Below are positions 1 to 11,206 of a stretch of DNA of 64,000 nucleotides, piece after piece. Position numbers and translations under genes: made by a program. Position 1 is the stretch's first letter. The number at the start of each line of letters is the position of its first letter. Origin of the DNA: Aureobasidium sp. EXF-3400. Lineage: Eukaryota; Ascomycota; Dothideomycetes; Dothideales; Saccotheciaceae. The stretch is from positions 62,001 through 126,000 of the forward strand of contig SWBL01000066.1 in the NCBI GenBank assembly GCA_024195585.1, in the 5' to 3' direction. A model generated the notes under the pieces. It saw only the letters and a list, made by a program, of their open reading frames with translations, was not told the DNA's origin and made no database searches.

Positions 1-373
1 TAAGATGGGCAATTCCAATTGCTTGTATCGTGAGGAATATCAAAAATCGTCCCCGATTCATTGGTGGCTGACTCCAAACCGCAGGTCCTCTATGGGTAAG
101 ACTTCCGACGCGCCAACACCTCCCTTGCGACTTCCGATCCTTTCCTATGCGACTGTCTACTGGACAACACCCTCGCACCTATTTCTTTGCCATGCACCCT
201 TTTTCCTTGCGCCCAAGAAAGACCGGTCTATCTAACCGCCCTTGCGACATTTTCTTTATCGTGAAACTTTCCTTGTCTCCTACCTCTACCCTTGCGACTC
301 GCGCCCAAAGCAACAATCTGCGCTTGAGCCTACCCGGGCTCGTCCAAAGTCTTCAGCTGACCAGTGTTCTTAG
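1..373. other. C/T-rich stretch with repeated CCCTTGCGAC motif
   Basis: No permease-like reading frame is visible here. The motif CCCTTGCGAC occurs at about 122, 237 and 289, with looser copies (CTATGCGACT near 145). It is either part of an unusually long intron of the permease gene or unrelated sequence that replaced its 5' end. Confidence 0.4.
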
Positions 374-1881
374 TCTTCTTAACGTTCTTGCTGTGAAAGC
401 GTACGGTGAAGCCGAATTCTGGCTGAGTGGTACGTGCCGTCAGATGGTGTCTCGAACTTGGAGCTCAACATTGCAATCATCGTATTGCGGAAGTCATCTA
501 TCGAAAGTGCCTGTGATTTCTGCGAGTGGCTCCATGTTCGGCCTGGAGCGACTCTCAGGGGTGATGCGAAGATGCGCGAGATGCTTCTGCAATGCGACGG
601 CTGTGGATGCCAAAACTTCACGACTTTGAGACACCGGATCGTCCCTTCTCTTTGCGTATACTGACTGTACTTTCGTTTTAGGTGGAAAGGTCATCCTGAT
701 TTTCCTGCTCTTCGCTTTCACCTTCGTCACCATGGTCGGTGGAAACCCTCAACACGACGCATATGGCTTCCGCAACTGGAAACACGGAGCATTCGCAGAG
801 TACAGAACCCAGGGCTCCCTCGGTAAATTCGAAGGCTTCTGTGCTGCCCTCTGGTCCGCATCTTTCTGTGTTGTCGGCCCTGAGTATATCTCCATGGTTG
901 CCGCTGAAGCCAAGCGCCCTCGCACATACATCAAGGCTGCATTCAAGACCGTCTACTGGCGTTTCGGTATCTTCTTCATTGGTGGAGCCCTCGCCGCTGG
1001 CATCGTTGTTGCACACAACGACCCCGAACTGGTCGCCATTGTTTCCGGAACTGGTGAGGGTGGTGGTACCGCCGCTGCATCGCCCTATGTCATTGCCATG
1101 AAGAACATGGGAATCGTCGGACTTCCTCACTTCGTGAACGCCCTGCTCGTCACTTCCATCTTCTCCGCTGGTAACACCTACACCTACTGCGCCACCCGCT
1201 CTCTCTACGGTATGGCTGTCGAGGGCCGCGCCCCTGGCATCTTCCGCAAGACTACCAAGAACGGTGTCCCAATCTTCTGTTTCTTTTTCGTCATGCTGTT
1301 CCCCTGCTTGTCGTTCCTCCAAATCTCGAGCGGCTCGAACAAGGTTTTGACTTGGTTGGTCAACTTGATCACCGCAGGTGGTATCATCAACTACATCACT
1401 ATGACTGTCACTTACATCTTCTTCTGGCGTGCCATGAAGGCTCAGGGCGTTGACAGAAAGCTCCTTCCTTACTGTGGTTGGTTCCAACCCTGGTCCGCAT
1501 ACATCGGCCTCGCCTGGATGATCATGATTGTTACCTGCTACGGATATACCAGCTTTGCACCCTGGTCGGTGGATAACTTCTTCATCTACTACACCATGAT
1601 AGTGAGACATATACTAACTATGGCTCAAATTACATATGCTAACTATGTTACAGTTTTTGGCAATTGTCACTTTCAGCTTCTGGAAGGTTTTCAAGAAGAC
1701 CAAGCTTCAGAAGCCTGCGACCACCGACCTGGTCTGGGAACGCCCGGCCATCGATGCTTACGAGGCTACCTTCCTCGAGCCACCAAACAGCTTCTGGCGC
1801 GAGATCGCTGGTCCTCTCATGAAGAACAAGGGAAGCGACCGTCAAGTCAGCGACTCGGGCAACTACTCCGGTATGGAGTAA
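374..1881 (+). CDS. Amino-acid permease, 3' part (partial)
   Basis: This is the C-terminal two thirds of a fungal amino-acid permease of the APC/YAT family, a plasma-membrane proton symporter of amino acids. Three exons are visible: about 374-429 (ends AYGEAEFWLSG), 682-1601 and 1654-1881. Introns 430-681 (252 nt, long) and 1602-1653 (52 nt, branch site GCTAAC) join in frame. Family hallmarks are GEAEFW, TMVGGNPQHDAYGFR and the run of hydrophobic helices through 1590. The cytoplasmic C-terminus contains the usual FWREIAGPL-type segment. About 170 N-terminal residues are missing; they lie either upstream of the window beyond a long intron or are lost. The first exon start is uncertain (acceptor at 362 or 373). 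Substrate specificity cannot be read from the sequence. Confidence 0.85.
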
Positions 1882-3353
1882 GCAAAGCCAATGATGATCT
1901 TCGGTACATCATTAGTGCCATGAACTTGTATCAGACATATATATGTATACCATGACCAAAACAAGCAGCAAAAGCTTTTCTCTTTGCGACATTATAACGT
2001 TTGCACATCCAAAATGACTTATGTCCAAACAGTCGCAGTACTACAATATGTTGATAACTTGATCTTCTAAACACTCTTACTTGAGATAATACCCGAATCG
2101 CAAGCAGAATCCAACGCATACTAGTCCTCTCTCATGTAAGAACTGCTAAAGTGGACATCAACATCTAAATAAGGCATTTATATACACTATAACTAAAAGA
2201 AGCGACAAAAGCTTCATTTATTATAATCTCTTTATATTTTTTATCGAAAATGCCTTTATTCTATAGCGGGATTATTCTTATCGCTTCGAGTGTAGCTTCG
2301 ATGTTTTTTCGTCGCTTTACTTTATCGTAGATCGGGTAAGAAAAATTTTAAACAGAATCTGATGAAGCATGCTTTCTGCTGTAATACTAACGAACTTAGG
2401 TGGTCAATCACTCCTTCATACTTAACTTGCCTCGACATGATCAAAAAATAGCGAAAGCTTGTAAAACATAACCATGAAAATACACGACACTCTCACAAAA
2501 CAGGATAGTGCCCATCGAGAATCGATGGATCTTAGGCTCTCTCTGGATACATCTCTGATCTAAAGACCCCCACGCCTTTTCATAGTGAGGTCGTCGCTTG
2601 AGACCTGCGTAAGAGAGGCGCAGGAGTTGCTTCATATCAGAACGCGCATGCAGCTTGCCGCCGTGCATCTCACGTCCGACCGTTAGAATTTCGACAGACA
2701 TGTCTAATCTAATTAACACCCTACTATTAGCGCTGCGAAAACGTTATGTATACTGAACTCCTTCTCTACTTTCTCGACAAACAAGTCGACTTTATAGCCC
2801 ACCCTATGACCTTACCTCCATGCCGATCGCTAATACCACCTCTCTGTCCCTATCTCTCATTGTTCCATCTTGCTTGCTCTATTAAGCCTCTCACAAAGAT
2901 GAAACGGAACAAACAATACAGGTAAGCACACTCAATGTTTACCAATGCAGTAGTGTATAGGCCGATAGTAATATTGTCGCAAGCAATGTAGGAAAGAGTT
3001 GGTCAGAACAGAAGGACGAGTATAAACACTACCTCCTTGATTGCATGCAAGAGAACAGAGGAAAGGCCACCCGATACCGAACACGAACAGTAAGGTAGGC
3101 TTCACTGGTTAATGACCACCGAAGAAGAATCATAACGCTGTTGCATTCTTCATCACCATCCATTTCATCCTATCTCTCCAGATAACAAAAGCGATGCCAT
3201 GACATGAGCAAAGGAAGGGGTCTCACCAGGAATGTGCGGCTGTTCACACACTAACCACAAACCCAAGATTTTTTCTCATGAGCACCCCGCTCTTCCCAGT
3301 GTCTCTCTATACCAAAGATGACACCTTGAGTGGCTCGAGGATGAGCAAAAGAA
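1882..3353. other. Gene-poor intergenic region
   Basis: No convincing gene on either strand; the longest reading frame (about 92 codons, minus strand near 2440-2720) has no recognisable features. 2160-2340 is clearly more A+T-rich than its surroundings and contains short inverted GAAGC/GCTTC pairs. It could be a decayed mobile element, but nothing diagnostic remains. Confidence 0.4.
3204..3233 (-). repeat. Partial copy of tRNA-Pro 3' end
   Basis: About 30 nt resemble the flank and 3' acceptor end of the tRNA gene at 3354-3465. Both copies read ATGAGCAAA, then (G)GGGTCTC, then CC.GGAAT. The T-arm that should follow is absent, so this is a truncated relic. Confidence 0.45.
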
Positions 3354-3465
3354 GGGTCTCGCCGGGAATCGAACCCGGGACCACTCGCAACATAGACTTA
3401 GAGTTTTCAAGGACGCCGTGAGGCAACCTCCCTAAGCGAGTATCATACCGCTAGACCACGAGACC
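3354..3465 (-). tRNA. tRNA-Pro (anticodon AGG), intron-containing
   Basis: Read on the minus strand, the acceptor stem GGTCTCG pairs with CGAGACC, followed by discriminator C at 3354. The D-arm, the anticodon stem CTCGC/GCGAG with loop TTAGGGT, and a canonical T-arm GGTTCGATTCC are present. The anticodon AGG (3431-3433) reads proline codons. A 40-nt intron (3390-3429) lies one base 3' of the anticodon, the standard nuclear tRNA intron position. The gene looks intact. Confidence 0.93.
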
Positions 3466-4675
3466 TGATCAATTAATGTGATTGATGAAGAACTGCTCGG
3501 CATGTCATTATATATACTTCCAAACATACGGGAGAATGGCGAACAGCGAAAGCGAAGCTGTGGCTGTCCGTCGCAATTTCACATGTTCGACTTTTTACTT
3601 TTCTGCGAACACCAATGCGGCAAACGGGAGCGCAGCCGAAGCGGCAGAGGGAAGCGGGGTGGAAAGCAAGTGCCACATCATTAACAGAAGAAGTTCGCAT
3701 GCGATGAAACAGAACAAGGCGGTGAGATGCAGTAGTAGACAAGTGCAAGGCAGAACCGTGGGAGTGTTTTTGCAAAAGCCTCTGTGCCTGCACGAGACCA
3801 GCGACAAGGCACGGATCTGATGTGCCATATTGTGGTTCCTGGGAAGGACAAGGTTAATTGGAGAGATTAGCGAAGCATGCCTATTGAAGCGTCAACGGGC
3901 TCTGCGGATCCTCCTTCTGTACATTTCGCTCTGCTATGCGAGCATGGCAACGTTGTTCGGAGAGACTTGTCAGGTGTTTGGACAGACTTAGAAGGTGTTT
4001 AGACAACAAAGTTGGGCAAAAGGGCCTTTTCTCTCCAATGGAGAGACTGGAGGCGGATGCGAAGCGGGGCACCTCCGGGGCCTCCATACAAGTTACTACA
4101 GTATGGAGTCGGTGGCATGTCGGCGGTGTCGTTGATATCATGTGAGACTTGTCAAAACGAGTGTTGTTATGTGATGGTAGGGTTTGGGGGTAGGGCGCAG
4201 CTAGGGCTCGGGTGTGAAGCGATTTCTGAAGGATGGTCAAGTCAAACAAGAGACAGCACTAAAGCCAGCGAGCTTCCGGAGAAGGTGATCTACGTGAATT
4301 GCAAGTTGTCGCATGAAGGACATGAACAGACGAAGCAAGAGTCGACCTGAAAGTCATCAAGATGTGAACAGGGCAGAGTGTTGCAGCAGTCCAGCCCTTG
4401 TGTTGAAGCGGCTTGAAACAATTCCAACACTGGTCGCTGGGTCATATGAGCAGCCATTTTACTATGAGCCTCGGTAGCAATCTCCAGATGTAGAGGCGCA
4501 CAGCTCATGTGGCTTGCCCTTGCCCCGCAGCTCGTGTACAAGGAGGGTTCGAAGCGGTCCAGAGTTAGACCAGGTCATTGCGGGGCGGGGCCGGGGGAAG
4601 AGAGAGAGACAGAGATGTGATGTGAAATGGTTTTTCCAGATGCTGTGTTCTTCCATTCAATATCCCCTGAACAGA
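3466..4675. other. Intergenic region upstream of xlnR
   Basis: Short overlapping reading frames on both strands show no domain, signal or codon pattern that would support a gene. The last few hundred bases presumably hold the xlnR promoter and 5' UTR. An open frame extends 5' of the chosen xlnR start to 4514 but begins at a TTG. Confidence 0.5.
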
Positions 4676-7071
4676 ATGACCGCCCACGATAACCAATACA
4701 AGATGCCGACGCCGCCCGAGACGACGACACACAGGCACGAGATGAGCCACAGCCCTGACGAAGAGTCGACATCGCCGGGCTGCAAGCGAGACGGTCAACT
4801 GGACGACGAGGCCGAGAGGAGCAAGAAGCGACGCATCACACGAGCGTGCGACTTGTGCAACAAACGTCGCGTCAAGTGCGATGGACAGCAGCCATGTTCA
4901 CGGTGTGCAGGACACGATGTGTGCGAGTATCAAAGAGCAGTGTACAAGCGAGGGAAGCCCAGTCGGTCGGCGCTGCTGGAGCGACAGAATGGACACAAGC
5001 AGGAAGCCGCGCCCGCAGCCCCCGTACCTGCCCCTGTACAGCCTCCGGCGCAACAACCACCTCCGCCACAGCAACAACACACGCAACCTCCGCTCCAATC
5101 GACCGTATCCATTACTGCCAATTCGACCATAGCAGATCAGACACAACAATCTTCGGCCTACGCCCGACACAGCTCTTTTGGTACCGATCATGGCATGCAG
5201 CAATTCATGCATCGCCCAAGCATGGGAGAACGCCATGCTTCGACCGTCACCTTAGACAGCAATGCGAACATGTGGAATGGTCGATATTCGATTGATCTGG
5301 GGACTGCTGCCTTCAACGCATCCATGGCGGCGCCCGTCTTTGGCGCCGAAGACAACGCCTCGGAAACAAATTCAGGAGGTGCTGGACAATCCAAATATCC
5401 TGTCCTCGTTCCGCTCCTGCCATATGTTGCTTCCATTTTGACCGAGGCTCAGGCTGCGAGTCTGCTCGAACTCTACTTTACCAGTCAATTCAACACATTC
5501 ATGCACCCCGTGTGTCGCCATATACATGCTTTTGTCTTCCGGAAAGCCTCGGTCATGAGCAAGGAGAACCCAAGAAGTTGCAGTCCCGCACTACTCGCAA
5601 GCATGCTATGGGCAGCTGCTGAAACAGGAGGCCCGGAAACTTTGTCTTGGTCACACTCGAAGCGCATCAACATCTGTAGGAAGTTGCGACTGGTCACAAT
5701 TCGCCTGCTTCACCCTTTAGTCCACTCCGACATTGGCTGCGTCCATGAGTTGACAGATGGACCGACCAGGAAGCTTCAAGAATCGAGTTCAGGCACGCTC
5801 GACGATGTCATAACATATATTCACATTGCTGCCATCACATCTGCCAGCGAAGAGAAGGCAATGAGCATGAGATGGTGGCATGCAGCTTTTGCTCTTGCAC
5901 GCGAGCTCGGCCTCAACAAGGAACCCATCTCTGGCTCGTCCATCCCAGGTGTCTCACCAACAGCCAACAATCAGAGCATGATCGAATTCGAGAGCGATCC
6001 GTGGCTGGGACTAAACTCATTCGACTTTGACAACGGTCTCGCACAATACATGGATGCAGCAGATACCGCACAGCCCGAGGTGGATCAAGAAACGCTGGAA
6101 GAGCGGAGGAGAACCTGGTGGCTACTCTATATCCAAGATCGCCATCTGGCTCTCTGCTACAACCGACAAAACGCTTTGCTGGATGCCGAGTGCGAGGATC
6201 TTCTATTACCCCTGGACGAAGCATCATGGCAATCTGGAAACTTTTCATCTCTCACACAACGTCCACAATTCCCTTCCTTCGAATGTACTGGCCACAACAT
6301 CTACGGCTGGTTCTTACCACTGATGACAATTGTCGGCACTATACTAGATTACAATCACCTGAAGAATCACCACACTTTGGGCAAGCTCTACACAGACGGC
6401 CAACGTGTGCAATCCCAGGTTTTGCTGCAACTCGACAACTACGCGCAAAGTCTGGTTCGTTTCGAGCAACAAGCATCTGCATTAGACTACCAAGACATAC
6501 ATCACACAAAAACCGTCGTCGCATACGCCAACCTCGTCATCCAAGTCTCGCGTGTCCTGCTAGCAGGAAAATGGGACCCCATGTCTCTGTTCGACGACCG
6601 AGATCTCTTCATGGCTACCCCATCATTCACCACAACCATCGCAAACGCCATCGCAGCTGCCGACAACGTCTCTCACATTCTGGACGTCGATCCAGATCTC
6701 GGCTTTGTACCCTATTTCCTCGGCATCCAATTACTGCAAGGCAGTCTACCTCTTCTCCTGATCGTGGATCGATTGCAAACAGAAACAGATCCAAAGATAA
6801 TAAATGCCTGCGAAGTCATCATTCGCGCGACAGAGGCATGTGTGTCGACTCTAGATACCGAATATCAGGTAAGTCTTCTTCATCTCTTGCTCTGCCATCC
6901 CAATACTGACGTGTTCTCTCATAACAGCGCAACTACCGCCAAATTCTCCGCTCCGCAGTCACACAAGCACGAGGCCGCTACGTACCACAGAAAGAAACAC
7001 AATACCGACGACACACCGTCCTCGCACTATACCGCTGGACGAAAAACGGCACAGGTATTGCGCTACGATAG
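4676..7071 (+). CDS. xlnR: Xylanolytic activator XlnR/Xyr1, Zn2Cys6 regulator
   Basis: This is the transcription factor that activates xylanase, cellulase and pentose-catabolism genes in filamentous fungi. Two exons, 4676-6868 and 6928-7071, are joined over a 59-nt intron with branch site ACTGAC, giving 778 aa. The zinc cluster is C58-x2-C61-x6-C68-x5-C74-x2-C77-x5-C83, followed by KRGKPSR. A Pro/Gln-rich linker and the Fungal_trans middle domain follow ([20 protein letters not shown]-like [29 protein letters not shown]). The spliced C-terminus, [15 protein letters not shown] and [13 protein letters not shown], is diagnostic of XlnR. The unspliced frame would run to 7174 and lose this tail. 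ATG 4676 is the first reasonable start; ATG 4703 is an alternative. The N-terminus before the zinc cluster is shorter than in Aspergillus XlnR as I recall it. Confidence 0.92.
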
Positions 7072-8150
7072 CGAGAAAGAGTCTAGGAGGAACACACAGG
7101 TTGGAGATCCGGACACGAAAGACCATGACATCTTGGGGGCGTTTTGGAAGCCATACACCGCACCACGGCGATAAAATCCGCTGGTTGCGCGCACACACAC
7201 ATCTTTGGAAGACTCAGCCGCTGGTTTAAGGCTGGATCCGGCGTTTGTTGTACATACCCTCGTTTTACCATTCTAATGTGCATTTTTTGGACGATAGCAA
7301 TTGTTCCACACCAAGTACATGAGTCTGTTTCATAAGTTTTGTGCAGCTGAGATCGTTGCGGACGGCTGTTGTTTGGCATTTTAGCTTGGGCTTCGTCGTT
7401 CTCAATCGCTGATGGTATCGCCAGGGTGCTACCATCAGCAAGCTTCTCAAACGTTGTCGACGACATTACTCGGGAACCACCATGTATTTTGATTCCATAT
7501 TATGCTTATCAAGATCTCCAAGGGTATAGGCATGAGATTAGATGAGATCGAAATGATTATTACTTTTCGTGGTCGTTGAAATGCCCAGAATGAGTTTCTG
7601 GATCTCGAGATCTATAAGACGCACTCAGTCTGGCCTTGACATGACTCAATCTTCAAAACCGAACACGACAGTACCTGTTCACTAATCAAATCAATAGCAG
7701 AGACATGTTTGAGAGACAGTGGTAAATATCGCGTTTCAGCTCGATTAATCAAAAATCGAGGCAAGACGAAACGCGACCTTGACACGATCTTTTGACCTTG
7801 GATGTCGGGCAATCTTCCGTCCATTTTCAGCACAACATCACAACCACAACATCACAACCTCGACACCCCAAGCCAAACAGAGTCATTACTTTCGTTTGCC
7901 GTGTTGGCTTCTTCCGAGACTCGAGTCGGGTGGTAGTTCCAGTGAGGAAGCGAGGTACTCTATCTGTTAGCACGAAACATGCGCGTGTGTATCAGGCAGA
8001 GACAGGCGCGTTTCTATCAGGCAGAAGCAGAGTTCTTATGATGCCTCAATAGGATCTGCAAGAAAGTGACACTCCGACCTTATATCCTTTGACCGGAATA
8101 TCCTGCTCGTCTCCAGTGTAACATCAAAACATCGACACCTCGAGCCAAGA
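7072..8150. other. Intergenic region with a duplicated promoter-like block
   Basis: No gene is supported. Two related blocks, about 7783-7870 and 8085-8148, share CTTTTGACC/CCTTTGACC, ACATCA.AAC.TCGACACC and GAGCCAA/AAGCCAA. The second block sits immediately before the ATG of the frameshifted gene at 8151. Confidence 0.35.
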
Positions 8151-9229
8151 ATGTACTCCCGGGACGAAACCGTAGAGGCAATTACAGCATTCTACAGACA
8201 CCTCATCAAACATCCATACCTAGATGAAGCAGCTCTGCTTATACCTCCTCCCACCGGTTGGGAAACCATCGACGAGAAGCTCTACGCGCTATTGGCAAAA
8301 CCGACACTGTGATAGATTTACTGCGCCATCTGCCATATCTCAACGGCAGAGATGCTGGATACATGATTGCCTACGAGACCATTCCAGTCGACTTCACCTA
8401 CGACGCAACGGCGTTGATTGAGACAATCCCCGAATTTCCTATCCCTGGACATTGTGTATACATTACCGACGGCATCGGGCGAGAAGGATACCGGTTGATT
8501 ATAGATACCGAAAAGGGTTTGTCGTGTTGCCTGATTTCCAGCGCCGAGACTCAGTGCTGACGAGCGACATAAAGGCACAACAACAGCCTGGAGCATCACT
8601 GGCTACGAGTGGTCTAATGTCGAGTGGGAGTACTACAAACATCGGCCTTTGATCGAGCAATGGCGAGCCGACCGCACATGTCCAACCACTGAATTCTTCG
8701 CCGGCTGGACGCTGCGATATCAGAAACTGGTTTGGTTCATGTCTCCTCGGGACTATCTGGCAGCAGGCACCTTACACGTCCGAGCAAACAATTGGCAGGA
8801 ACAAGAGGAGTTCTGCCACAAAGAGCCCACGGAATGGATTCCTGATCTTTCGGAAGCCGAAGAGATTGCAGACCCCATCGAGAGAGAGCTTAAGATTCTG
8901 AGATTGCAATATCCTGCGGTAAGTGTTCGCAGTATACGATAGCTGCCCACAAATCTCGTCTCTGTGCTTGCGCTTTTGGCTAATTACATGCGAAAAACCA
9001 GGACGTTTATAATACTTACCTTCGATATGGTTGGGGCAGTGAGAGTTTCGACAAGCAGGCTTGTAAAGTCACATTGGCAAGAATGGAGAAGCATCATGGG
9101 AAGGAGGACAAGCGCCTGTCCAAGCTGATTGATCCGGACGATGATTTCTTCGATGAATCCTCTGTTGATGAACCCTCTGACGATGAACGCTCTGGTGCTC
9201 CACGTGTTCGGCCACAAACCTCTAGATAA
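8151..9229 (+). pseudogene. Frameshifted orphan gene (fungal hypothetical family)
   Basis: ATG 8151 opens MYSRDETVEAITAFYRHL. The coherent protein continues in a second frame (KTDTVIDLLRHLPYLNGRDA to LIIDTEKG), a third (FVVLPDFQRRDSVL) and a fourth segment (GTTTAWSITGYEWSNVEWE to LRLQYPA). An intron of about 77 nt (GTAAGT at 8920, CAG near 9000) leads to DVYNTYLRYGWGS and the stop at 9227-9229. VIDLLRHLPY is typical of a common ascomycete family of unknown function. The switches fall near 8300 (GGCAAAACC), 8515 (GAAAAGGG) and 8573 (ATAAAGG), all beside short A-runs, so sequencing or assembly error is a live alternative to true inactivation. The C-terminus carries an acidic DDDFFDESSVDEPSDDE tail. 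Confidence 0.6.
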
Positions 9230-9470
9230 TTGCGGGACAGAGTAATCTTCATCATTTGGTAAAGATTGTTCTCTCTGACCTCGACACCCACGTATTTCAA
9301 GCTTTCTAAACAGAGCACCACAACGGACAAAAGCAATGACTTCCAGGATCCAGCGTCGGCGTTGCAAAAACGGAAGTCGCGTCGCACCTTCCCAAAACAT
9401 TTCGGACTTTTTATCCACAACCCATTCGCTATACCACCACCAGAAAGACGGCACGAGACAAGCAAAAGAA
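9230..9470. other. Short intergenic spacer
   Basis: Spacer between the frameshifted gene and tRNA-Val. A long minus-strand frame crosses it and the tRNA, which argues against that frame being coding. Confidence 0.4.
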
Positions 9471-9544
9471 TGATTCCGCCCGGGTTCGAACCGGGGACCG
9501 CCTGTGTGTTAGACAGAAGTGATAACCAACTACACCACAGAACC
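9471..9544 (-). tRNA. tRNA-Val (anticodon AAC)
   Basis: On the minus strand, GGTTCTG pairs with CGGAATC (two G-U pairs), with discriminator A at 9471. The D-arm GTGTAGTTGGTTATCAC, the anticodon stem TCTGT/ACAGG with loop CTAACAC, and the T-arm CCCGGTTCGAACCCGGG are all present. Anticodon AAC reads valine. There is no intron; length 74 nt. Confidence 0.95.
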
Positions 9545-10186
9545 AACTTGATGAGAGAAACTTTGGCGATACTGTATCTATACAGTTGCGGTGAGCCTCG
9601 AAGCCAATTTCAACGGCAGATGAAAGATGGCCCCTGCCTGGCGACTCAAGAGTATCAGTAGAAGACAGTCGGCGGAGTGGTATTGCATCTTGGGTGTTGC
9701 TGGCACTGGAGAAGTGTCGGCCGTACTGAGCCATCCGCTAGCTTACTCAACTCTGCTCTTTCAACGTTCGCCAAATGATGCACATGATGATGGAATGATC
9801 GAACGGGTATGGATGGATCCTGCAGCTGTGACATATTCGTCGGCGGTGCTTCGGACCAATGCTGGAGAGACTCAGTTGTCACAGGAACAAGCCGAAGCTC
9901 ACAGAGGAACTGGAACAGGCGGCCTGGCGACAAGAGAGGTCTTCCTCGAAGCTCAAGCAGGCATTCCAAACGTGCTTCATGAAAGGCCTTTAAGCATTGG
10001 AATCGCGAGAAAATTGGTTGGTGGAATGTCACAAGTGTAGGAAGAAAAAAGAATAAATGGAAGAGAAAACATGACGCGATGGAGTTCCCTCAGCCGAGGT
10101 TCACCTTTGCGTGGGGGAAACCATGACGATAGCAAAGCGAGCCTCGAGACAAGAGACAAGCGAAATCAAACCACAGCAGATCCATC
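9545..10186. other. Intergenic region, no supported gene
   Basis: A 137-codon plus-strand frame from 9627 and an overlapping 125-codon minus-strand frame are both present. Neither shows homology or splice structure that I recognise. Confidence 0.35.
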
Positions 10187-11206
10187 ATGTCAAGCTCTCC
10201 AATTGAAGTGCTCATCTTCGGCGCTGGCGCTGTAGGGGCTTTCTACGGCTCCAGACTTGCCCAGGCGCCAAACGTCAAGGTCTCGTGTGTATGCCGCTCC
10301 AACTACAAGGTCGTCTCTAGCAATGGCTTCACAGTGAGCTCGCCGCAATATGGCGATTACAAATGGATGCCCACGCGTGTGTTTGCCAATCCGAAAGAGG
10401 CTGAACAGAGTGGTGTCAAGTGGGAGTATATCGTCGTCAGCACGAAAGCGTTGCCGGATGTTAGCGACGACTCCAAGTCGTTGGAGGGACTGGTGCATGA
10501 GGGAACAGCTGTCGTGCTGATACAGAATGGGTTGGGAGTCGAAGATGCGTACGCGAAGCGCTTCCCGTCAGCAAGCATCCTCAGCGCCGTCACTGTCGTG
10601 TCGGCCGCGCAGGAACAGCACGGCGAGATCAAGCACAACCGCTGGACTCGCATCAACATTGGTCCTTACCTTCCTGACTCATCCTCATCCTCATCCTCGT
10701 CCCGCGCCGAACAACAAAACACCAACTTCGCACAACTGCTGCAACAAGGTGGAGTCAAAGATGCAGAAGCCTACACACACGCCAAACTCCAACTTGTGCG
10801 ATGGCACAAACTCGCCATCAATGCCTCGATGAACCCATCCAGCGTCCTCTCCAACGGCAGCACAAACGCAGCAATGGCCAAAGATCCAGAGCTTTCCCGC
10901 CATCTCCACGCAACCATGCTCGAGATCCTGACCACCGCGCCCAAGATCATCGGTCAAGACTTTCCACCCGAGTTCGCGTCAGCCGACAAACTGCTCGCCA
11001 GCACGAGAAAGAATACTTCAGGAAGTAGACCGAGCATGTGGCTTGATTGGGAAGCGGGCAAGACGATGGAGCTGGAAGTCATACTCGGCAATCCCATACG
11101 CATTGCCAGGGAGAAGGGCTTTGAGATGCCGAGGCTGCAGACCTTGTACGCTCTGTTGAAGATGGCGCAGTCGAACAGAGACCAAGCTGCCAAGGCCAAG
11201 CTGTGA
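10187..11206 (+). CDS. Ketopantoate reductase family (ApbA/PanE) protein
   Basis: Single exon of 339 aa. The N-terminal Rossmann fold carries the NADPH motif GAGAVG (residues 12-17, in VLIFGAGAVGAFYGSRL), followed by VVSTKALPD and LIQNGLGVED, the substrate-side motifs of 2-dehydropantoate 2-reductases. The C-terminal half contains the KLAINASMNP helix typical of the PF08546 domain. The reaction of the family is NADPH-dependent reduction of 2-dehydropantoate to pantoate in CoA synthesis. Fungi carry several paralogues, many of unproven substrate, so this need not be the biosynthetic enzyme. An insert of about ten serines (residues about 165-174, from a TCATCC repeat near 10680) lies in a loop. 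No targeting signal is obvious. Confidence 0.88.
   Translation: MSSSPIEVLIFGAGAVGAFYGSRLAQAPNVKVSCVCRSNYKVVSSNGFTVSSPQYGDYKWMPTRVFANPKEAEQSGVKWEYIVVSTKALPDVSDDSKSLEGLVHEGTAVVLIQNGLGVEDAYAKRFPSASILSAVTVVSAAQEQHGEIKHNRWTRINIGPYLPDSSSSSSSSRAEQQNTNFAQLLQQGGVKDAEAYTHAKLQLVRWHKLAINASMNPSSVLSNGSTNAAMAKDPELSRHLHATMLEILTTAPKIIGQDFPPEFASADKLLASTRKNTSGSRPSMWLDWEAGKTMELEVILGNPIRIAREKGFEMPRLQTLYALLKMAQSNRDQAAKAKL

Noticed and set aside
678..1610. 310-codon minus-strand frame opposite the permease
   Set aside because: Mirror frame of a well-supported permease exon, a codon-bias shadow with no homology.
4514..7174. Single uninterrupted 886-codon frame for the xlnR region
   Set aside because: It opens at a TTG and reads through a clear GTAAGT..ACAG intron at 6869-6927. 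Splicing restores the conserved XlnR C-terminus and a stop at 7069.
9266..9661. 131-codon plus-strand frame
   Set aside because: It runs across the tRNA-Val gene on the opposite strand, so it is not protein coding.
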